Assembly (NCBI RefSeq): GCF_001690185.1
Contig: NZ_LZGN01000043.1
Location: 1-64,000, forward strand
From: Gilliamella sp. wkB308
Lineage (GTDB): Bacteria; Pseudomonadota; Gammaproteobacteria; Enterobacterales; Orbaceae
Direction of reading: 5' to 3'
DNA: 64,000 nt
The position numbers and the translations under genes are program-made. This document shows, piece by piece, positions 36,967 through 46,225 of this stretch (positions within the stretch are counted from its first letter, which is position 1; every line of letters begins with the position of its first letter). The notes beneath the pieces were generated by a model. It was not told the DNA's origin. It saw nothing but the letters and a program-made list of their open reading frames with translations, and ran no database searches.

Positions 36967-38700
36967 TTATGCGATAGCTGTTTGCGTTGTTTTTGATTCA
37001 GGCTTTTTGATCAATGCGTAAGCAACACCTGCAATGACAGAACCTACAACGATTGATAATAGATATCCCCCAACAGGATTAACTACACCAGGAATTGCTA
37101 ATGCAAATAATCCGCCATGTGGGGTCATTAATGTTGAACCAAATGCTAATGCCATACCACCAGTGATTGCACCACCAATAATACAACAAGGGATAACACG
37201 TAACGGATCACGCGCAGCGAAAGGAATTGCCCCTTCAGAGATAAAACATAAACCCAATACTAACGAAACTTTACCACTTTCTTGTTCTGCTTTAGCAAAT
37301 TTTCTGCGAGCGATTAGCGTTGCAATACCCATTGCCAATGGAGGCACCATACCACCCGCCATCACAGCAGCCATTGGTGCATAAACATGTGCAGAAATTA
37401 ATCCCGTACCAAAAGCATAAGCAACTTTATTAATTGGTCCGCCCATATCAGTACACATCATACCACCTAATAATGCACCTAACATAACTGCATTAGCACC
37501 ATTTATTGTGTTTAACCATAAAGTAACAACATTCATTAACCATGCGATTGGTGTACCAACGACAAATAGCATGACAAGACCTGTAACTAAAGTTACAATA
37601 AAAGGAATAATTAGTATTGGCTTTAATGCCTCCATACTTTTTGGTAATGGTAAATATTTAGTGACCGCTAATGTTACATAACCCGCAAAATAACCAATAA
37701 TAATACCACCTAAAAACCCTGCACCAGTTGAAATGGCAAGAAAACCACCACCTACAATTGGTGAATTGGCAAGAAAACCACCAACAAGACCCGGAGCCAA
37801 TCCGGGTCTATCAGCAATCGAATAGGAAATATAACCTGCAAGTAATGGCACCATAAGCGAAAATGCTAAATCACCGATACCCATTAAATGCGTTTCTCCA
37901 ACTAATTTTTGTACACCATCAACAACTTCAGTCGAACCCAAAGCAAATGCAAGTGCTTTAATCAACCCTCCAGCTACTACCATAGGTAGCATATAAGATA
38001 TACCAGTTAAAAGATGCTGATAAAGACCTTTCTTCTTGTTCCCAGTACTAGCCGATGCTGAAGTTGATGAAGGTTGATAAACCGTTGCCTCTTCGAACGC
38101 TTTATCAAACTCTTGTGCAGTCTTTTTGAGCGCTGGGCCGGTTTTAGTTCGATATAATTTTTTACCCGCAAATTTACTTAAATCCACATCGATATCACAA
38201 GCGGCAATAACAATGTCTGCTGAGGCGACTTCTTCTGGCGTAAGTTCATTACCAACCCCGACTGATCCACGCGTTTCAACTTTACACCACCAACCACGTT
38301 TTTTGGCTTCTTCTTCAATCGCTTCGGCAGCCATAAAAGTATGCGCCACTCCAGTTGGACACGCTGTTACTGCAACAATACGTTTTACAGACGTATTAGA
38401 GGTAGGAGCTGAAACACGTTGAGCTGATTGTTCAAAAACAACTGCTTTACTTTGTGCTTCTGTTAGAATTTGTTTTGGGTTGGCAAATAACGCATTAATA
38501 TCTTCTACCACATAAACTTTTTTACCAATGACAGATTTATCACTAATTTCACCAGTCCCGATAGCAATAATCACATCAGCAGAATCTGAATTATCGGTTA
38601 CGTTAAAATTCAACGAATTGGCAGCCAATGCGAGTTCCGCTCCGGCTAAACGTCCATTTACAGGACCTGTATTACTACCTTCAATAATATAAATATTCAT
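36967..38700 (-). CDS. fruA: PTS fructose transporter subunit IIB'BC
   Basis: A 577-aa inner-membrane permease that imports fructose as fructose 1-phosphate. Residues about 1-95 form the degenerate IIB' domain, 107-205 the IIB domain with phospho-Cys114 (VTACPTGVAHT), and 230-577 the IIC membrane domain (GISYMLPMVVAGG start, then the AVMAGGMVPP-like substrate loop). E. coli FruA is 563 aa. It is the last gene of fruB-fruK-fruA, 8 bp after fruK. Confidence 0.96.
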   Translation of the reverse strand: MNIYIIEGSNTGPVNGRLAGAELALAANSLNFNVTDNSDSADVIIAIGTGEISDKSVIGKKVYVVEDINALFANPKQILTEAQSKAVVFEQSAQRVSAPTSNTSVKRIVAVTACPTGVAHTFMAAEAIEEEAKKRGWWCKVETRGSVGVGNELTPEEVASADIVIAACDIDVDLSKFAGKKLYRTKTGPALKKTAQEFDKAFEEATVYQPSSTSASASTGNKKKGLYQHLLTGISYMLPMVVAGGLIKALAFALGSTEVVDGVQKLVGETHLMGIGDLAFSLMVPLLAGYISYSIADRPGLAPGLVGGFLANSPIVGGGFLAISTGAGFLGGIIIGYFAGYVTLAVTKYLPLPKSMEALKPILIIPFIVTLVTGLVMLFVVGTPIAWLMNVVTLWLNTINGANAVMLGALLGGMMCTDMGGPINKVAYAFGTGLISAHVYAPMAAVMAGGMVPPLAMGIATLIARRKFAKAEQESGKVSLVLGLCFISEGAIPFAARDPLRVIPCCIIGGAITGGMALAFGSTLMTPHGGLFALAIPGVVNPVGGYLLSIVVGSVIAGVAYALIKKPESKTTQTAIA

Positions 38701-38708
38701 GCTAACTC

Positions 38709-39644
38709 CTAACCAGCATTTATTTCAATTTTGCCTAGCATATCAGTTACAGCTTGGCGATCCGAAATACCGACACCCGCTTGTCCAACAGACAAAGCAG
38801 CAACACTTGATGCAAATACCAGGGTATCTTTAATCGATTGATTTGTTATTAATCCATACATGATTCCAGCAACCATTGAGTCACCAGCACCGACTGTACT
38901 CACTACTTGACATTTTGGTGGTTTAGCCAACCATGCTTCATGTTGAGTCACCCACAAAGCGCCTTTACTTCCTAGTGAAATCACAACATTTTCAACGCCA
39001 CCTTTTACTAATTCTAACGCTGCTGTTTTAATTTCATCTAATGTCGTTAATTTACGTCCGACCCACATTTCAAGTTCTTTATCATTCGGTTTGATTAACC
39101 ATGGCTTAGCTTTCAATCCGGCGACTAACGCATCTCGGCTACTATCAAACACCACTTTTGGACAGATCTGTTTAACTTGTTCCATCCATTGTGTAAATTT
39201 ATCAAGTGATACACCGGCAGGTAAACTGCCACTTATCGCGACCATATCGATATCTTTTAACCATTCAAGAGAACTTGTCACAAAACGTTGCCAATCTTGC
39301 TCAGTAATTGTAAAGCCTGAAAAGTTTAGATCCGTCACTTCGCTATTTTCTTCAGTCAATTTGACATTAATTCGTGTGCGACCTTCTACAGTCTGGAATT
39401 TGTCAACTACATTTAATGAATTAAATAATAGATTGAAACCATCTCGGTTTTCTTGACCTAAAAAACCACCAACAGTTAATTCTATATCAAGATCAGACAA
39501 TACTTTAGCAACATTAATCCCTTTGCCTGCGGCAAGTAAAGCATTCGTTTGAACTAAATTCACATCACCCAACTCGACTTTTGGACAAAATCCTAATAAA
39601 TCATAAGCAGGATTTAAGGTGATTGTTGCAACACGATAAGTCAT
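38709..39644 (-). CDS. fruK: 1-phosphofructokinase
   Basis: A 311-aa PfkB-family kinase converting fructose 1-phosphate to fructose 1,6-bisphosphate. AAGKGINVAKVLSDL (about 37-51) is the sugar-binding signature and TVGAGDSMVAGIMYG (about 247-261) carries the catalytic Asp and anion hole. Same length as E. coli FruK (312 aa). Its ATG overlaps the fruB stop by one base. Fructose 1-phosphate, its substrate, is also the Cra inducer, so this gene tunes its own operon. Confidence 0.96.
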   Translation of the reverse strand: MTYRVATITLNPAYDLLGFCPKVELGDVNLVQTNALLAAGKGINVAKVLSDLDIELTVGGFLGQENRDGFNLLFNSLNVVDKFQTVEGRTRINVKLTEENSEVTDLNFSGFTITEQDWQRFVTSSLEWLKDIDMVAISGSLPAGVSLDKFTQWMEQVKQICPKVVFDSSRDALVAGLKAKPWLIKPNDKELEMWVGRKLTTLDEIKTAALELVKGGVENVVISLGSKGALWVTQHEAWLAKPPKCQVVSTVGAGDSMVAGIMYGLITNQSIKDTLVFASSVAALSVGQAGVGISDRQAVTDMLGKIEINAG

Positions 39645-40846
39645 TATTCTGTTCCCTCACCAAGTCCGCTTTCAATTGCTTTACCAATTGCATCAAGTGC
39701 TTGCTCAGCATCATCACCGACCGCAGTAAATTTTAATCGACTGCCTTTTTTGGCTCCAAGTGCAACGATTTTCATTAAGCTGGTAGCACTAACTGGCTCC
39801 CCTTTTCCATCAAGATTCGCAACGGTTACTTTGCTATTAAACTCTTTAACCAATTTAACTAATACTGAAGATGGACGAGTATGTAAACCATTTACGTTAG
39901 GCACGATAAATTCACGACTTAAAGCATCACTTGAATCCGATGTTAATGGCTCGGATTGGTTAGCTTGTTCTGTTTGAGAATTATCGATAGTTGAAGGCAG
40001 GTCATCTGTCATCAGTAAATTGATTAATTTATCCGTGCTTGCTGATAACATCAAATCTAATTTTTCATAAAATGCTAAACGTGCAATACGATCAATAACT
40101 TCAGACATCGAATTATCAACAACCGACATCGTGATAAGTAATTTTACCGGTTTATTAGCTTCATTTACGTTGCTTATTGTACGACTAATCACAATCGCAT
40201 TTTTTAGATTGCCTTCTTTGCTATCGTTCAACCAAATCCCACTTCCTAGATAAGTTGGTTTATTATCCAGCACATGAGTGATAAAAGCCGTATTTACAGC
40301 ATTTTGTTGTTTTAAACGTGATGCATTTAACGCTTGTAAAGTAGCTAAACTATCAGCATTGATATCCAATAAAAGTGATGATTCATTCATTGAAAATTGG
40401 CTGTCTTCTTGTTCTGTTTTTCCGGTTAAAATAGCAAGCGCTTCATCTGCTGTTTTAATATTTTTGATTCGTTCCTCAACACCGTCAGCACCTAAAACAT
40501 GCGTCAATTGACGAAGTAACTCTAAATGCTCGTCAGAACTAGCGGCGATACCAATAGCGACATAAGCTTTTTCACCATCATCACCCCATTCAACACCTTC
40601 AGGAAAACAAAAAACTTGAACACCCGTCTTTTTAACTAAATGACGAGTGGTGGTAGTGCCATGTGGAATAGCAAGGCCAATCCCCAGATAAGTGGCAGCT
40701 TGCGCTTCACGTTCAAGCATTCCATTTACATATCCTTCATCGACAAAACCGGCACTAGTTAATGCTGCCGCTACTTTTTTTATCGCTTCTGTTTTATTAG
40801 CAGCGTGTTCATTTAAATGTATATCTTCTTTAACTAAATGAAACAT
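39644..40846 (-). CDS. fruB: PTS fructose IIA-HPr fusion (diphosphoryl transfer protein)
   Basis: A 400-aa cytosolic phosphocarrier. The N-terminal IIA domain holds phospho-His62 (LAIPHGTT), a central domain of about 150 residues has no phosphosite (the M domain), and a C-terminal HPr-like domain holds phospho-His322 (NGLHTRPSS) but Ser at the regulatory region reads PVSATSLMK. This is the E. coli FruB order (376 aa), with a slightly longer middle. It takes phosphate from enzyme I and passes it to FruA. First gene of the operon. Confidence 0.95.
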   Translation of the reverse strand: MFHLVKEDIHLNEHAANKTEAIKKVAAALTSAGFVDEGYVNGMLEREAQAATYLGIGLAIPHGTTTTRHLVKKTGVQVFCFPEGVEWGDDGEKAYVAIGIAASSDEHLELLRQLTHVLGADGVEERIKNIKTADEALAILTGKTEQEDSQFSMNESSLLLDINADSLATLQALNASRLKQQNAVNTAFITHVLDNKPTYLGSGIWLNDSKEGNLKNAIVISRTISNVNEANKPVKLLITMSVVDNSMSEVIDRIARLAFYEKLDLMLSASTDKLINLLMTDDLPSTIDNSQTEQANQSEPLTSDSSDALSREFIVPNVNGLHTRPSSVLVKLVKEFNSKVTVANLDGKGEPVSATSLMKIVALGAKKGSRLKFTAVGDDAEQALDAIGKAIESGLGEGTE

Positions 40847-40922
40847 AGAATAAATACCTCTGGGTTAAAAATATTGGGTCGACTAAAATGACTCATCTAT
40901 AAATCCATTTAATGATTTTTAT

Positions 40923-40934
40923 TGAATCGTTTCA
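40923..40934. promoter_or_regulatory. Cra (FruR) operator upstream of fruB
   Basis: TGAATCGTTTCA, extended by GC to match the asymmetric consensus (GCTGAAACGATTCA on the minus strand). It lies 77 bp upstream of the fruB ATG, in the 389-bp gap after cra. This is the classical Cra target, relieved by fructose 1-phosphate. Confidence 0.85.
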
Positions 40935-40993
40935 GCAATAATGAATAAATTAAAATTATTTATCCAATAAATTATATCTATCAATAACAAATA

Positions 40994-41009
40994 TGTGATC
41001 GAGATCTAA
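40994..41009. promoter_or_regulatory. CRP-like site upstream of fruB
   Basis: TGTGA-N6-TCTAA: one perfect half-site and one weak. It lies 60 bp upstream of the Cra operator relative to fruB. CRP control of fruBKA is known in E. coli; here it is only a motif match. The rest of 40847-41235 is AT-rich with no ORF. Confidence 0.35.
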
Positions 41010-41235
41010 TTTTTTGATCTTAATTTATTTATTATAAATGCAAAATAGATTTTAGACATTTTTTGTTATTTAGTTACATCATTTTGCTACCTTTAGTGTA
41101 ATGTATTTTTCATTAATTTCTAAATCATGTATTTCAGCCTTCATAAAACGTTAAACATATCCAAGCAATAACATTATAGCTTTTTTAATAATACATCATG
41201 CAACAACCTATGCAGTGACAAGCTTCCGATTTTTT

Positions 41236-42264
41236 TTATTTTTCGTATTTACTCATGGGTTGACGACTTAAACTGCCACGGTAAATTAATTGTCTTGGGA
41301 TCATAGTAGTACCTGATTGATAACTTTGCTGATTCAAACAATTTTGGAGTAATGTGATAGTCCGCTCCACTATTTCTTTATGATCTTGGGAGAGTGAAAT
41401 CACTTTACAGGGCAAAAAATCGAGTAATTCATTATCGCCAAACGTTGCAATAGTTAATGATTCAGGTAAATGACCAAATTTTCTTAATATGGCATCAATT
41501 GTACCTTGAAGAAGTGAAAATGAAGTTGCAAAAATACCATTTGGTAATTCATGGTTGCACAACCAATGACTAAAAGCGGTATCAGCATCTTGTCGGCTAT
41601 AATTATTAGCATATAAAAAATCAATAGTATGGCAATTTTTTAATGTGACTGCTTTAAAACCTTCAAGACGATGCTGACTTACCGATAAATTAGGTAGAGC
41701 ACCAATATAAATGACTTTGCCTTGAACAAAATGGTTAAATGTTTGGGCAAGTACTTTCGCATCTTGTTTATCTGCACCAACAATATTTCTAAATTTTTTA
41801 TTCGATAATGTTCTATCTAGTGCAAATAGTGGAATCTTAAAATTTTCCCAATCATCGTAAAACGCATAGTCTGAATCCGTAACAAAAGACGACGAAAGAA
41901 TTAAAGCGTCCACCCTTCTTTGTTTTAAATGTGCAATGCATTCTTTTTCAATTTCTGGATTATCGTCAGAACAGGATAAAAGTAGTTGGTATCCTTCTTT
42001 TCTGACAAGTTGCTCTAAATAACTGGCAATGCGGGTATAACTACTGTTTTCTAAATCAGGGATAATAATACCAATAGTTCTTGTTTTACCTGCTCGAAGT
42101 CCTGCAGCAACAGCATTAGGCTGATATTTGTGCTTTTTAACAATTGCCATCACTTTAGCAATAGTTTGATCACTTACTCGATATTTTTTCGCTTTTCCGT
42201 TTATTACGTAGCTTGCAGTCGTTCTTGACACACCAGCTAAAAGTGCAATTTCCTCTAACTTCAT
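41236..42264 (-). CDS. cra: catabolite repressor/activator Cra (FruR)
   Basis: A 342-aa LacI-family regulator. The N-terminal MKLEEIALLAGVSRTTASY is nearly identical to E. coli Cra; the hinge helix NAVAAGLRAGKTRTIG and the effector domain (IPDLENSSYTRIA, FGDNELLDF) are intact. The ATG at 42264 is preferred to a GTG one codon earlier. In E. coli cra is far from fruBKA; here it is immediately upstream on the same strand, as fruR is in pseudomonads. Confidence 0.94.
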   Translation of the reverse strand: MKLEEIALLAGVSRTTASYVINGKAKKYRVSDQTIAKVMAIVKKHKYQPNAVAAGLRAGKTRTIGIIIPDLENSSYTRIASYLEQLVRKEGYQLLLSCSDDNPEIEKECIAHLKQRRVDALILSSSFVTDSDYAFYDDWENFKIPLFALDRTLSNKKFRNIVGADKQDAKVLAQTFNHFVQGKVIYIGALPNLSVSQHRLEGFKAVTLKNCHTIDFLYANNYSRQDADTAFSHWLCNHELPNGIFATSFSLLQGTIDAILRKFGHLPESLTIATFGDNELLDFLPCKVISLSQDHKEIVERTITLLQNCLNQQSYQSGTTMIPRQLIYRGSLSRQPMSKYEK

Positions 42265-42392
42265 CACTGTTATCTCGGCAAATGGCGTGTCTTTTTTTTA
42301 GCATGGAAAGAAGGAATTAGCAAATATTAATTTGCTTTAACTTATTTATTATTTGCAATATTTTAGGCTTAAATAACATACAACAATCTACA

Positions 42393-43148
42393 TTAATAAT
42401 ATACAGCGATATGTTGTCCTTGGATGGTTTCAATGCTAACCGGCGTATCAAAAATATCTTCTAAAATAGCTGAATTCATAATCTGTGTTGGAGTTCCTTG
42501 ATAGACCAGTTCCCCATTTTTCATCGCTAAAATATAGTCCGAATAGACTGATGCAAAATTGATATCGTGAATAACAATAACAATGGTTTTACCAAGTTCA
42601 TTCGCAGCACGTCGTAACTGTTTCATCATCGAAACTGCATGCTTCATATCCAAATTATTTAACGGTTCATCAAGTAATACATATTCAGTATCTTGACAAA
42701 GCACCATCGCGACATATGCTCGTTGTCGCTGTCCGCCAGATAACTCATCTAAAAAACGATCTTTAAACTCAGTTAAATTTAAAAAATCCAATGCTCGATG
42801 AATATGCTGATAATCATCAGTATTTAAACGCCCTTTTGTATGAGGATAACGCCCGAATCCGACCAGTTCAAATACGGTAAGTCTACTGGTAAAACGATTT
42901 TCTTGTCTTAATACCGAAAGATGAGTAGCTAATTTATCACTCGGCGTTTTAAACACATCCATGTCTTGAATTTTAACGTTTCCTTCATCAGCGTTCAAAA
43001 GTCGACTTATAATCGAAAGTAAAGTTGATTTTCCAGCGCCATTAGGTCCAATGATTGCCGTAACTCCTCCTTGTGGAATAGTGGCGGTAACATTTTTTAA
43101 AACCGAAAGGGTTTGATATTTTTTATTAATCTTATCAATTTGTATCAC
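42393..43148 (-). CDS. siderophore ABC transporter ATPase (CeuD/FatE/YclP type)
   Basis: The GTG at 43148 overlaps the permease stop and gives 251 aa starting MIQIDKINKKY; the longer frame runs back into the permease gene and is rejected. Walker A is GPNGAGKST, the signature is LSGGQRQRAYVAM, Walker B is YVLLDEPLNNLD, and the switch His is IVIHDINFA. It is of the FepC/FhuC class powering ferric siderophore import. Last gene of the four-gene operon. Confidence 0.92.
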   Translation of the reverse strand: MIQIDKINKKYQTLSVLKNVTATIPQGGVTAIIGPNGAGKSTLLSIISRLLNADEGNVKIQDMDVFKTPSDKLATHLSVLRQENRFTSRLTVFELVGFGRYPHTKGRLNTDDYQHIHRALDFLNLTEFKDRFLDELSGGQRQRAYVAMVLCQDTEYVLLDEPLNNLDMKHAVSMMKQLRRAANELGKTIVIVIHDINFASVYSDYILAMKNGELVYQGTPTQIMNSAILEDIFDTPVSIETIQGQHIAVYY

Positions 43149-44116
43149 ATCGGTACCTTTTTCAATAATAAGAAGATAAACAAACAACCACCAATAAACT
43201 CTATGACGACCGTAATGGCGCCAACCATATTCAAAACATGCTCTAAAAACATTTGACCACCCACCAGAAAAATCACGCCAAGTAAAAAAGCCGTGGGAAG
43301 TAAAAATCGATGTTGGCTTGAGCGACTTATGCTATAAGCTAAATTTGCTATCAGTAGACCAAAGAAGGTAAACGGCCCCACCAATGCGGTTGAAATTGCA
43401 ACTAATATTGAGACTAAAAGTAAAATAATGGTCACGCTTTGATGATAATTAACGCCAAGATTAATAGCGTTATCACGTCCTAAAGCCAAAACATCAAATT
43501 GAAAACGCATTCTCCATAAAAATAGTCCGATACATATTGCAATAATGAATGAAAAAATAATTAAAATGGGATCAGCCCGAGTAAACGTAGCAAAAATTCG
43601 ACTTTGCAAAACAGCAAATTCAGTTGGTGTCATTAACCGTTGTAATAAGTTTGCAAAACTGCGGAAAAGTGTGCCCAAAATAATCCCAATTAATAATACT
43701 AAATGAAGATTTTGCTTCAATTTAGTCAATAAACCTTTATATAACAATAGAGAAAATAAGATCAGTAAAAGCGATTCAACGATAAATTTGCCCATAATAC
43801 CGATGTAAGGAATACCTTGAACATCGATAAAGAAAATGACAATTGTTTGAATTAAGACAAATAAAGATTCAAACCCCATTATCGACGGCGTTAATATGCG
43901 ATTATGGGTCACGGTTTGAAAAAGGAGTGTGGATGTTGCAGCCGAAAAAGCAACTAATATCATCGTCAACACTATCCACATACGATGAATCAAAATATAC
44001 TTAATATTCCCTTTAAGATTAAAGGTCATAAAAAAAATGATACAAAGAAGTGCTATACTCAATAATAGCCAAACTCTTTTTTGACTGGAAAGATAGTGTT
44101 TTGAACTAACTAACAT
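43145..44116 (-). CDS. siderophore ABC transporter permease 2 (CeuC/FatC/YclO type)
   Basis: A 323-aa FecCD-family permease with about nine helices. LVGPFTFFGLLIANLAYSISRSSQHR is the family's C-terminal ATPase-contact region with LG/AN motif, and ALGRDNAINLGVNY is the conserved cytoplasmic loop. It overlaps permease 1 by 11 bp and the ATPase start by 4 bp. FecCD pairs of this divergent kind act as heterodimers. Confidence 0.92.
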   Translation of the reverse strand: MLVSSKHYLSSQKRVWLLLSIALLCIIFFMTFNLKGNIKYILIHRMWIVLTMILVAFSAATSTLLFQTVTHNRILTPSIMGFESLFVLIQTIVIFFIDVQGIPYIGIMGKFIVESLLLILFSLLLYKGLLTKLKQNLHLVLLIGIILGTLFRSFANLLQRLMTPTEFAVLQSRIFATFTRADPILIIFSFIIAICIGLFLWRMRFQFDVLALGRDNAINLGVNYHQSVTIILLLVSILVAISTALVGPFTFFGLLIANLAYSISRSSQHRFLLPTAFLLGVIFLVGGQMFLEHVLNMVGAITVVIEFIGGCLFIFLLLKKVPM

Positions 44117-45065
44117 GTTTTTTTCGACTTAATAATATTAAAAAGATTACAGCACCGACAATACCAAGAATAACACTGACAGGGATTTCAAATGGATAGC
44201 GAATTAAACGTCCAATAATATCGCAAATTAATACCAATCCCCCACCAAATAGGCAAACCCAAGGAATCGTTTTACGTACATTATCCCCGAATAACAAGCT
44301 GACAATGTTGGGGACGATTAATCCTAAAAACGGTAATACGCCAACCACCACCACAACAATACCGCCAATCAATGCTATGACAATTAGTCCAATTATCATG
44401 ACTCGACGATAATTAAGTCCCACATTAACCGAAAAATCTCGACCTAAACCCACGACCGTAAACTGATCTGCGCTCCAGCATGCTACCAATGTCAAACCAC
44501 AAACTAGCCACAATAGTTCATAACGACCTTGCAAAATTCCAGAAAAATCACCTGACTGCCATCCATAAAGCGATTGCAATAGATCATAATACATGGCAAA
44601 AAATGTGGTTACAGCACTGATTATCGCGCCTAGCATAATACCAATAAGTGGAACCATTAGTGCTGATTTGAGAACAATTTTATGGGATATTATCATAAAA
44701 AGAATCGTACCCATCATCGCAAATAAACTTGCAACCACCATTTTGATCATGACACTTTGTTCTGGCGCGAATACCATCATGATGAGTAAACCAAGACTGG
44801 CTGATTGGGTAGTGCCAACAAGGGTAGGCTCCACAAAGCGGTTTTGTGTTAATAACTGCATCACTAAGCCAGCGACACTCATTGCACTACCCGCTAACAA
44901 TAGCGCTAACGTTCTTGGCAAACGACTGACAAAAAAGATCTGCTGCATATTTGTATTGGTGAAAAGTTCATGTAAATTGACATGCCCTGCACCAATAAAC
45001 AAACTTATTGCAGTCAAAATTAATAAAATAATGATGCCTGCAATAAAATATAACGACAACTTCAT
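44106..45065 (-). CDS. siderophore ABC transporter permease 1 (CeuB/FatD/YclN type)
   Basis: A 319-aa FecCD-family permease. RLPRTLALLLAGSAMSVAGLVMQ (split by the window rule into its RLPRTLA and AGSAMSVAG parts) is the N-terminal FecCD hallmark, and GVLPFLGLIVPNIVSLLFG the C-terminal contact region. It starts 6 bp after the binding-protein stop. Together with permease 2 it should form the channel. Confidence 0.92.
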   Translation of the reverse strand: MKLSLYFIAGIIILLILTAISLFIGAGHVNLHELFTNTNMQQIFFVSRLPRTLALLLAGSAMSVAGLVMQLLTQNRFVEPTLVGTTQSASLGLLIMMVFAPEQSVMIKMVVASLFAMMGTILFMIISHKIVLKSALMVPLIGIMLGAIISAVTTFFAMYYDLLQSLYGWQSGDFSGILQGRYELLWLVCGLTLVACWSADQFTVVGLGRDFSVNVGLNYRRVMIIGLIVIALIGGIVVVVVGVLPFLGLIVPNIVSLLFGDNVRKTIPWVCLFGGGLVLICDIIGRLIRYPFEIPVSVILGIVGAVIFLILLSRKKHVS

Positions 45066-45071
45066 GTTTTT

Positions 45072-46046
45072 TTATTGATTAGTCGATGATTCTTGTAGTG
45101 CTTCTGCTATTTGATCCATTAAACGACTATACGTTTGAATCCCGCCTGCGATATACATCGATGTTGAATCAAGATAAACAATATGATTATGCTGCCATGC
45201 TGCCGTTTTTTGAATTAATTCATTATTTAACACTTGTTGTGCTGATTGGGCTTCTTTATTACCAATGGCATTATCTCTATCTAACACAAATATCCATTCG
45301 GGATTAGTACTTAAAATGAATTCAGAAGTAACACTATTACCATGACGACCTGCTTCTTGGAAAGAGGTTGCTGGCTGAAAACCTAACACATCAAAAACAA
45401 ATCCAAAACGAGATTTAGGGCCATATGCAGACATTTTCCCACCATTAATCATAATCACTAATGCTGAACCGGCTGTACTGGTTTTTGGTTTTAGTTGGTC
45501 TATTTTTTGATTAAAGTCTTCAATCAATTTAGATGCTTCTTTCTCTTTTCCAAAAATCCAACCTAATTGACGAGTTCGCTCCGTTAAACTTGCTAGGAAG
45601 TTATTGGAATCAATATCTAAGGAGATTGTTTTTGCTAATTCTTTCAACTTTGGATAGGCATCAGTTGCTCGTCCACCGGCTATAATTAAGTCAGGGTTGA
45701 TAGAGCTAAGTACTTCGTAATTTGGCTCAAACAAAGTCCCAATATTAGTATAGGACTTATCACTATATTTAGATAAGAAATCAGGTAAATGAACATTTGA
45801 TTGTGGCACAGCTGAGACTGGAATATTCAATGCATCAATAATATCAAGAGTTGCAATGTTAAAAACAGCTACTTTTTTGGGAATAGACTCAAAAAGTGCT
45901 TCGCCTTGAGCGTGTTTAATTACCAGAGCATCTTTCTTAATATCGGAATAATCTGGTTCTTGGTTATTCTTATTATTATCACACCCAACAACTAACAGCA
46001 ATACAGCAAACAGCACTGTAATTTTAACTTTGATAAATGAATACAT
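45072..46046 (-). CDS. ferric siderophore-binding lipoprotein (CeuE/FatB/YclQ type)
   Basis: A 324-aa lipoprotein with lipobox LLVVGC (Cys22) and a class III (helical-backbone) binding fold. The segments VAVFNIATLDIIDALN, YEVLSSINPDLIIAGGRA and SAYGPKSRFGFVFDVLG are characteristic of the CeuE/FatB/YclQ branch, whose members bind catecholate or petrobactin-like siderophores and breakdown products. First gene of the operon; a Fur-like site lies about 40 bp upstream. No outer-membrane receptor or siderophore synthesis gene is in the window. Confidence 0.92.
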   Translation of the reverse strand: MYSFIKVKITVLFAVLLLVVGCDNNKNNQEPDYSDIKKDALVIKHAQGEALFESIPKKVAVFNIATLDIIDALNIPVSAVPQSNVHLPDFLSKYSDKSYTNIGTLFEPNYEVLSSINPDLIIAGGRATDAYPKLKELAKTISLDIDSNNFLASLTERTRQLGWIFGKEKEASKLIEDFNQKIDQLKPKTSTAGSALVIMINGGKMSAYGPKSRFGFVFDVLGFQPATSFQEAGRHGNSVTSEFILSTNPEWIFVLDRDNAIGNKEAQSAQQVLNNELIQKTAAWQHNHIVYLDSTSMYIAGGIQTYSRLMDQIAEALQESSTNQ

Positions 46047-46086
46047 ATGAACTCCTAATTATTGTTTAGATAAAAATAACACAAAT

Positions 46087-46107
46087 ATAAATAATTCTCA
46101 TTTGCAT
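46087..46107. promoter_or_regulatory. Fur-box-like sequence upstream of the siderophore operon
   Basis: On the minus strand, AAATGAGAATTATTT closely resembles the core of the Fur consensus (overlapping 7-1-7 repeats of TGATAAT). Position upstream of an iron-uptake operon supports it; it is motif evidence only. Confidence 0.55.
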
Positions 46108-46225
46108 TAAATTGTATCTAAAAACAACTCAGTGTTCAATAAACTTTAAAGAATATCAAAAATCAGCGTTAAATGATTAGAAAATGTTTCTTTACATAGC
46201 GTTATGTCAAAATTTTATAGATTAA

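Noticed and set aside
44593-45078. 161-codon plus-strand frame
   Set aside because: Antisense to the FecCD permease gene; long only because the permease is rich in hydrophobic codons whose complements avoid stops.
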